Assembly (NCBI GenBank): GCA_965652565.1 | Contig: CBFGWL010000036.1 | Location: 1-27,306, forward strand | Length of the DNA stretch: 27,306 nucleotides | Direction of reading: 5' to 3' | DNA from: RSA11 sp965652565 | GTDB lineage: Bacteria; Actinomycetota; Thermoleophilia; Solirubrobacterales; 70-9 | Part shown: one piece after another, positions 22,265-27,306 of the stretch | Position numbering within the stretch: the first letter of the stretch is position 1 | Layout: the number at the start of each line of letters is the position of its first letter | Notes under the pieces: generated by a model | What the model was told of the DNA's origin: nothing | The model's input: only the letters and a program-made list of their open reading frames with translations | The model's database searches: none | Position numbers and translations under genes: made by a program

Positions 22265-23379
22265 GCTCTAGCTCCAGGGGTCTGTGGGACTTGGCCGCCG
22301 GGCGCCGAGGGAGCGGGCGCGCCGGGGCGCTTGCTGCGCTTGCTCTTCCAGCGGATCGAGTAGGCGGCGACGGCGGCGATGATGATCACGCCGCGGACGA
22401 CGTCCTTCGCGAACGCGTTGATCTCGAGCTGGTTGAACGTCGAGTCGAGGATCGCGAGGATGAACACGCCGGCGAGCGTGCCGAGCACGCTGCCGCGGCC
22501 GCCCAGCAGGTAGGTCCCGCCGAGGACGACCGCCGCGATCGACTCGAGGTCGTAGCCGCCGTCGGTACCGACGAGCGGGCTGCCGGCGCCGAGGCGCGAA
22601 GCCAAAAACAGGCCGGTGATCGCGGCGCAGATCGAGCAGATCACGTGCGCCGTGATCAGCACCCGGTGCGTGCGCACGCCGGAGAGCTTGGAGACCTCCT
22701 CGCTGCCGCCAACGGCGTAGAGCTGATGCCCGAAGCGCGTGTAGCGCAGCAGGAACCAGACGGCCGCGTACACGGCGGCGAGCAGGAGCACCGCGATCGG
22801 GATCGGCCCGATCTCGGTGTAGCCCAAGGTGTTCTCGAAGCCGCTCGGGATACCGCCGACCGGGCCGTCCCAGCGGCTCTGGATGATGCCCTGGATGATC
22901 AGGGCGACACCGAGCGTCGCGATGAACGGGTTGACCCGCAGCTTGGTGATCGTGACGCCGTTCACCAGGCCGACGACGCCGCCGAAGGCGAGCACCGCCA
23001 CGACGCCGAGGATGATGTTCGAGTTCGAGCCGTCCATCACCTGCGCCGCGAGGATCGACCCGAGGCTGATCACCCAGGCGACGGAGAGGTCGAGCGACAT
23101 GCCGATGATCACCAGCGTCTGGCCGGCGGCGACGATGCCCAGCGCGACCGAGCGGATCAGCATGTCGACGATGCTGTCGAGCGTCAGGAGGTTGTTGCCC
23201 TTGATCGCGACGACCACCCAGCAGATCGCGAGGATCCCGATCAGCGCCAGGTAGACCTGGCCGGTGGTCGTGCGCGTCAGCGCGCGCCAGAAGCGGGCCG
23301 CGGCGCCGCGCTGCTCGCCGTTCTCGGCGGCGGACGCGTCGCCCGGCTGCTGCGCCACGGGCGGAGTGCTCGTAGTCAC
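22261..23379 (-). CDS. CUT2-family sugar ABC transporter permease (first)
   Basis: 372 residues with about 10 membrane helices (BPD_transp_2). GMSLDLSVAWVISLGSILA carries the family signature, and AAVVLGGTYLLGGRGSVLGTLAG the conserved late loop. Both ends are polar and longer than usual (Ala/Gln-rich start, basic SKRSKRPG tail). The GTG at 23379 shares GTGA with the ATPase stop and has AGGAGG about 7 bp upstream. Two different permease genes, rather than one forming a homodimer, point to a heterodimeric channel. Confidence 0.93.
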   Translation of the reverse strand: MTTSTPPVAQQPGDASAAENGEQRGAAARFWRALTRTTTGQVYLALIGILAICWVVVAIKGNNLLTLDSIVDMLIRSVALGIVAAGQTLVIIGMSLDLSVAWVISLGSILAAQVMDGSNSNIILGVVAVLAFGGVVGLVNGVTITKLRVNPFIATLGVALIIQGIIQSRWDGPVGGIPSGFENTLGYTEIGPIPIAVLLLAAVYAAVWFLLRYTRFGHQLYAVGGSEEVSKLSGVRTHRVLITAHVICSICAAITGLFLASRLGAGSPLVGTDGGYDLESIAAVVLGGTYLLGGRGSVLGTLAGVFILAILDSTFNQLEINAFAKDVVRGVIIIAAVAAYSIRWKSKRSKRPGAPAPSAPGGQVPQTPGARA

Positions 23380-24986
23380 GATTTGCCCTCCTCTCCACCG
23401 GTGGAGAGGGCCTCCTGGATCTTGGCGAGGTCGGCCTCGGTCTCGGCCTCGATGTCCTCCTCACCCGTGGCAAGGAACATGATCTCGGCCTCGGTCGGGC
23501 CGGCCGGCAGCTCGCCCGCGATCTGCCCGTTGCGCATCACGATGATGCGGTCGCTCATGCCGATCACCTCGGGCAGCTCCGAGGAGATCATCAGCACGGC
23601 GACGCCCTCGTTGGCGAGGCCGCGGATCAGGTCGTGGATGCCGGCCTTCGCGCCGACGTCGATGCCGCGGGTGGGCTCGTCGAAGATGACGAGCTGCGGC
23701 TCGGTGGCGAGCCACTTCGCGATCACGACCTTCTGCTGGTTGCCGCCCGACAGGAAGCGCACCTCCTGGCCGAGCCCGCGCGAGCGCAGCTCGACGGCCT
23801 TGCAGAGGTCCTTGACGCTGAAGGTGTGCTGGGCGCGGCCCTTGCGGCCGAGCCCGCGCCAGGCGAGCGTCACGTTGTCGCGCACGGACTGCGCGAGCGT
23901 GAGGCCCTCGGTCTTGCGGTCCTCGCTCACGAAGCCGATGCCGTGCGAGATCGCCTGCTGCGGCGAGGTGATCCTCACCTGCTTGCCGTCGACCTCCATG
24001 GTCCCCTCGATGAAGGGGTCCGCCCCGAAGATCGCGCGGGCGAGCTCGGTGCGCCCCGATCCCTGCAGGCCCGCGACGCCGAGGATCTCGCCGCCGTGGA
24101 TGTCGAGGTTGATGTTCGACAGCAGGTCGGTCGCGCCGTCGCGGATGCGCAGCTTCACGTCGCCGCGCTTGGCGGGATCGCCGCGCGGCGGGAAGTACTG
24201 GTCGAGCTCGCGGCCGACCATCAGCTTCACGAGCTCCGCCGAGTTCACCTCGTCCGCGCGCACCGTCTTGACCTTCTGGCCGTCCTTGAGCACGGTGATG
24301 CGCTCGGCGAGCTCGAAGATCTCCTTCAGGCGGTGCGAGATGTAGAGGATCGCCATGCCGCGCTCGCGCAGGCGCTTGACGCGGTCGAACAGGCGCTCCA
24401 CCTCGTGCGCGGCGAGCGATGCGGTGGGCTCGTCCATGACGAGGATCTTCGAATCCAGGGAGAGCGCCTTCGCGATCTCCACCGTCTGCTGGCGGGCGAC
24501 CGAGAGCTTGCCGACCAGCTCGTTCGGAGCGATCGGGTCGTCCGGCGCGAACTCGCGCAGGAGCTTCTCGGTCTCGCGCTCCATCTTGGCGCGGTCGACC
24601 ACGAACCCCTTCTTTGGCTCGCGGCCGAGGAAAACGTTCTCGGCGACCGTCCGATCCGGCAGGAGGTTGAACTCCTGATAGATGATCGAAACGCCCGCCT
24701 GCTGGGCATCCAGCGGATGGTTGAACTTCTGGGGTTGCCCGTCGATGATGATCTCACCGGCGCTCGGTGTGTAGGCGCCGGCGAGGATCTTCATCAGGGT
24801 TGATTTGCCGGCGCCGTTCTCGCCGACGATCGCGTGCACCTCACCAGCGGCGCACTCCAGGTCGATCCCGTGGAGCACGTGCACGCCCAGGAAGTCCTTC
24901 TTGATGCCGCGCATCTGGAGGAGCGGCGGCTTGGTCGCCGTCGCAGCGCCTCCCGCAGCTTCCCTGCTCTCCTCCCCAGGGCTCAC
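23376..24986 (-). CDS. CUT2-family sugar ABC transporter ATPase, two domains
   Basis: 536 residues with two ATPase domains in tandem, as in RbsA/XylG/MglA, which power uptake of monosaccharides. Domain 1 (about 22-260): Walker A GENGAGKST, Walker B ILVMDEPTASL, and signature LSVARQQ in place of LSGGQ. Domain 2 (about 275-510): degenerate Walker A GLQGSGRTEL, intact signature LSGGNQQKV and Walker B LVIFDEPTRGID. A weak second Walker A is normal for this family. The acidic tail (EEDIEAETEADLAKIQ) is an addition. The GTG at 24986 is chosen because AGGAGG lies 5 bp upstream; the GTG at 24992 would overlap that site. It begins 21 bp after the epimerase stop. Confidence 0.94.
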   Translation of the reverse strand: MSPGEESREAAGGAATATKPPLLQMRGIKKDFLGVHVLHGIDLECAAGEVHAIVGENGAGKSTLMKILAGAYTPSAGEIIIDGQPQKFNHPLDAQQAGVSIIYQEFNLLPDRTVAENVFLGREPKKGFVVDRAKMERETEKLLREFAPDDPIAPNELVGKLSVARQQTVEIAKALSLDSKILVMDEPTASLAAHEVERLFDRVKRLRERGMAILYISHRLKEIFELAERITVLKDGQKVKTVRADEVNSAELVKLMVGRELDQYFPPRGDPAKRGDVKLRIRDGATDLLSNINLDIHGGEILGVAGLQGSGRTELARAIFGADPFIEGTMEVDGKQVRITSPQQAISHGIGFVSEDRKTEGLTLAQSVRDNVTLAWRGLGRKGRAQHTFSVKDLCKAVELRSRGLGQEVRFLSGGNQQKVVIAKWLATEPQLVIFDEPTRGIDVGAKAGIHDLIRGLANEGVAVLMISSELPEVIGMSDRIIVMRNGQIAGELPAGPTEAEIMFLATGEEDIEAETEADLAKIQEALSTGGEEGKS

Positions 24987-25007
24987 GCTCACCTCCTCAC
25001 TCTCCGT

Positions 25008-25931
25008 TCACTTAATAACCAGCGGCCTGAGGTTCTGGTACGCGATCCTCAAACCGGCGTCGACGAGTTCGGGACTCCCGCCCCACACGGGGTCCTCGTG
25101 CTCGACCGAGAGGACGCCGTCGAAGCCGCCCTCGTAGAGGGTGTCGACGTACCGTACCCAATCGACATCGCCGAGCCCGGGAATCCGGTACCGCCACCAA
25201 CCCATGTCCCAGGGGTCCTTGTCGCGGGTCCGCTGGACCCCGAAGAACCCGTAACGGTTGACCTTGTCGGGGAAGGTCTGCGCGTCCTTGGCGTGGGCGT
25301 GGATCACGCGGTCCACGTAGGGGCGCAGGGCCTCCACCGGGTCGATCCCCAGCCACAGCAGGTGGGAGGGGTCGAAGTTCAGATAGAAGCCCAGATCGAA
25401 CATCCACTCCCACAGCTCGGGGGAGTACGCGAGGTTGCCGGGGCCCCCGTCGGGGTGCCAGCCCTCCATCACGCAGTTCTCGATCATGAGCTTCACGCCG
25501 CGCTCGCCCGCGTACTCGATGAGCGGCGGGAAGACCTCCTCGCCCTCCTTGAGGTTCTCGAGCACGCTCTTCGTCGGGTCGCGGCCGATGAACGTCCCCA
25601 CCGGCACGCCGCCGAGCTTCTGCGCGGCGTCGATACACGCCCGCAGGTGGTCGTGCGCGAGCTTGCGCTCCTCCGGATCGGGGTCCAGGTTGTTCGGGTA
25701 GAAGGCCAGCGCGGAGAGCTCGAGGTTGTTGTCGGCGAGCGCCTTCTGGACGCGCTCGATCTCGGCGTCGTCGAACCCCTTGCCGCCGATGTGGCTGGCG
25801 GTGAAGGGACGGTCCGCGATCTGCGGCCAGGACGCGATCTCGAGCGCTTCGAAACCGTTCTCGCCGGCGAACTTCGCGATGTCCTCGATCTGCCGCTCGG
25901 GCATCGAGGCCGTCAGGAATCCGAGCTTCAC
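25008..25931 (-). CDS. Sugar phosphate isomerase/epimerase-like TIM-barrel protein
   Basis: 307 residues, xylose isomerase-like TIM barrel. Predicted metal ligands are E151 (MIENC), D187 (NFDPSHL), H213 (IHAHAKD) and E277 (SVEHED). The NFDPSHLLWLGIDP and GLGDVDW segments mark a subfamily often encoded next to Gfo/Idh dehydrogenases; members have been linked to inositol, keto-sugar and keto-glycoside conversion, so the reaction stays open. The GTG at 25931 shares GTGA with the stop of the Gfo/Idh gene, a close coupling. No signal peptide is present, so it is cytoplasmic. It probably handles the product of the dehydrogenase made just before it. Confidence 0.9.
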   Translation of the reverse strand: MKLGFLTASMPERQIEDIAKFAGENGFEALEIASWPQIADRPFTASHIGGKGFDDAEIERVQKALADNNLELSALAFYPNNLDPDPEERKLAHDHLRACIDAAQKLGGVPVGTFIGRDPTKSVLENLKEGEEVFPPLIEYAGERGVKLMIENCVMEGWHPDGGPGNLAYSPELWEWMFDLGFYLNFDPSHLLWLGIDPVEALRPYVDRVIHAHAKDAQTFPDKVNRYGFFGVQRTRDKDPWDMGWWRYRIPGLGDVDWVRYVDTLYEGGFDGVLSVEHEDPVWGGSPELVDAGLRIAYQNLRPLVIK

Positions 25932-27091
25932 GATGCCGCCCCCATGCTCACCGGGGCCTCAACGTCGGCCCAGTTGCCGTCGGCGTGGGAGCGCAGGACC
26001 GCGTCGGTGATCTGCGCGGCGCGCAGCCCGTCGTTGAATCCGGGCATGCCCTCCGCGGGGACGCCGGTGCGAATCGCCTCGTACACGTCGCCGACGAACG
26101 CATCGAAGCAGTCGCCGTAGCCCTGCGGGTGCCCGCCGGGGAGCGTGGCGAGCCGCGCGGCCGCCGGGGAGAGCGTCCCCGGGTCACGCTTGATCACCGT
26201 CGCTGCCTCTCGGCGCCCGCACCACAGGGTCTCGGGCTCTTCCTGATCGAACACGAGTGCCTCCTCGGTGCCGTCGAGTTCAAACCAAAGCCTGTTCTTC
26301 CGGCCGGGCGAGACCTGGCTGATCACCACAGAGCCCAGGGCACCACGGTCGGTCTGGAACTGCACGACCGCGGCATCCTCCGTCTCGACCTGGCGGGTCT
26401 CGCCGGTGGCACCGTCGGTGATGGTCTCAAATGCGCGGGCCGCGGCGCGGCGACGTTCCGGGTGCGCGGTCGCCATCTGCGCGTTCAGCCGGGTGATCCG
26501 GTGGCCGGTGACGAACTCCACGAGGTCGCACCAGTGCGAGCCGATGTCGGCGAACGCGCGCGAGGCGCCGCCCGTCGCGGCGTCGACGCGCCAGTTGTCG
26601 TCGTCGGGCGAGAGCAGCCAATCCTGGAGGTAGCTGCCGTGCGCGAGCTGGATGCGGCCCGCGGTGCCGTTGTGCACCCGCTCGCGCGCCTCGCGCACGG
26701 TCGGGTAGTACCGGTAGACGAAGGGCACCGCCGCCTGCGAGCTGCCGGCGGACGAGGCGGCCTCGGCGATCGAGTGCGCCTCCTCGAGCGTGAGCGCGAG
26801 CGGCTTCTCGCAGATCACGTGTTTGCCGGCGGCGAGCGCGCGCTCGGCCAGCGGGACGTGGAGGTTGTTCGGCGTGCAGATGTGCAGCACGTCGATGTCC
26901 GGCGACTCCGCGAGCTCCTCCGCGGAGCCGAAGGGCTGCTCGGCCCCCAGCTCGCTCGCGGCTGCCGCCGACCGCGCCGGCGTCGACGCGGCAACTCCCA
27001 CCAATCGTGCACCCGCCTGGCGGATCGACCGCGCGTGCACCCCTCCAATGAAACCGGTCCCGGCAATGCCGGCCCGAAGACTCCTCACCAT
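25928..27091 (-). CDS. Gfo/Idh/MocA-family oxidoreductase, first gene of the transporter operon
   Basis: 387 residues from the ATG at 27091. GTGFIG (11-16) binds NAD(P), CEKPLAL places the catalytic Lys in EKP (95-97), and DIGSHWCDLVEFVTG carries the conserved Asp and His of the substrate domain. Members oxidise inositols, sugars or glycosides. It leads a run of overlapping genes with a TIM-barrel enzyme and a complete sugar ABC transporter. No Shine-Dalgarno precedes the ATG. The predicted promoter would start the transcript at or next to this codon, so the message may be leaderless. A TTG at 27109 would extend the frame into the promoter and is unlikely. Confidence 0.92.
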   Translation of the reverse strand: MVRSLRAGIAGTGFIGGVHARSIRQAGARLVGVAASTPARSAAAASELGAEQPFGSAEELAESPDIDVLHICTPNNLHVPLAERALAAGKHVICEKPLALTLEEAHSIAEAASSAGSSQAAVPFVYRYYPTVREARERVHNGTAGRIQLAHGSYLQDWLLSPDDDNWRVDAATGGASRAFADIGSHWCDLVEFVTGHRITRLNAQMATAHPERRRAAARAFETITDGATGETRQVETEDAAVVQFQTDRGALGSVVISQVSPGRKNRLWFELDGTEEALVFDQEEPETLWCGRREAATVIKRDPGTLSPAAARLATLPGGHPQGYGDCFDAFVGDVYEAIRTGVPAEGMPGFNDGLRAAQITDAVLRSHADGNWADVEAPVSMGAAS

Positions 27092-27098
27092 CAGTCGG

Positions 27099-27128
27099 AA
27101 CCTACACAAACCTTTGATCGCATGTCAA
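27099..27128 (-). promoter_or_regulatory. Promoter of the transporter operon with operator-like core in the spacer
   Basis: Minus-strand TTGACA (27123-27128), an 18-bp spacer and TAGGTT (27099-27104), the same layout as at 14008 and 18734. The spacer holds CAAACCTTTG (27107-27116), with the AAAC-TTT core of the LacI-type sites but without the GG/CC ends. The expected start is at about 27092. Confidence 0.65.
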
Positions 27129-27190
27129 GCAGAATTGGGAGAGCTTTCGCCGTTGGAGGCCCTCCGCAGCCGGGGTTTTTACACGAAGTC

Positions 27191-27220
27191 AGGACAAGAT
27201 GCCGGATTGTCTGCTTTACT
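27191..27220 (+). promoter_or_regulatory. Possible promoter of the ROK-like gene
   Basis: AGGACA (27191-27196), an 18-bp spacer and TTTACT (27215-27220), ending 6 bp before the ATG at 27227. Each box matches the consensus at four of six bases. GACAA (27193-27197) and TTGTC (27207-27211) form an inverted repeat inside it. The rest of the 27110-27226 gap shows nothing further. Confidence 0.35.
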
Positions 27221-27226
27221 CGCGGT

Positions 27227-27306
27227 ATGAAAGGGAACGGCTACGGTCGTGCGACGCCCCCCGCCGGGGCCGGCGCCGTCCTCAAGCTGATCCGCGAGGG
27301 AGAGGC
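27227..27306 (+). CDS. Start of a probable ROK-family regulator (cut by the window edge)
   Basis: Only 26 codons are present. The ATG opens a frame that stays open to the edge and reads a Gly/Pro/Ala-rich start, then AVLKLIREGEA. This resembles the first helix of the winged-helix DNA-binding domain of ROK repressors (NagC/XylR type), where LLRLIR is followed by a small residue and a second helix. A regulator divergent from a sugar transport operon is a common arrangement. With so little sequence the family is a guess; another winged-helix regulator is possible. No Shine-Dalgarno precedes the ATG. Confidence 0.5.
   Translation, partial: MKGNGYGRATPPAGAGAVLKLIREGE

Noticed and set aside
22246..24345. 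699-codon plus-strand open frame
   Set aside because: It is antisense to the ABC permease and ATPase genes, whose motifs are intact.

Overview
The window is high-GC DNA, rich in GTG and TTG starts, from what looks like an actinobacterium. The mix of genes suggests Thermoleophilia/Solirubrobacterales: a secreted ThuA plus glucose/sorbosone-dehydrogenase fusion, an AbiEi/DUF559 protein, DUF993, several Gfo/Idh and TIM-barrel epimerase genes, and an MMPL pump. That placement is inferred from gene content; no marker gene is present. Sixteen complete protein genes and one partial gene are supported. I saw no rRNA, tRNA or recognisable transposase.

Layout. 1-541: tandem array of 41-bp palindromes at an exact 71-bp period. 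542-3214 (minus): lipoprotein then MMPL exporter. 3348-7358 (plus): a 1336-residue secreted ThuA/GSDH multidomain protein. 7359-8901: an AbiEi/DUF559 gene with arrays of palindromic repeats at a 60-bp period on both sides. 8902-13932 (minus): an operon for aldehyde dehydrogenase, FAD oxidoreductase, GMC oxidoreductase and GMC small subunit, divergent from a LacI-family regulator (14134-15168, plus). 15169-15470: another 60-bp palindrome array. 15471-18669 (minus): Gfo/Idh dehydrogenase, DUF993 and a TIM-barrel epimerase, translationally coupled. 18754-18963: a fourth 60-bp array and a terminator-like hairpin. 18964-27091 (minus): Gfo/Idh dehydrogenase, TIM-barrel epimerase, CUT2-type sugar ABC transporter (ATPase, two permeases, binding lipoprotein) and a D-allulose/D-tagatose 3-epimerase-like gene. 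27227 to the end (plus): start of a probable ROK-family regulator.

How it may work together. From 8902 onward the window reads as a sugar or sugar-derivative catabolic island. The ABC system would import the substrate. Two NAD(P)-type Gfo/Idh enzymes and a flavin GMC pair could oxidise it, three metal-dependent TIM-barrel enzymes could isomerise, epimerise or cleave the keto product, and the aldehyde dehydrogenase could finish an aldehyde. Three minus-strand operons share the same promoter layout (TTGACA, 18-bp spacer, TA(A/G)G(G/T)T). Two of these promoters, and the upstream region of lacI, carry a near-identical 14-bp operator (GGAAA-A/C-C-G/C-TTT-N-CC), so the LacI protein is the likely common regulator. 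The substrate cannot be read from sequence.

The least explained feature is the set of palindrome arrays: one family at a 71-bp period and related families at exactly 60 bp, in five intergenic regions and mostly at gene 3' ends.
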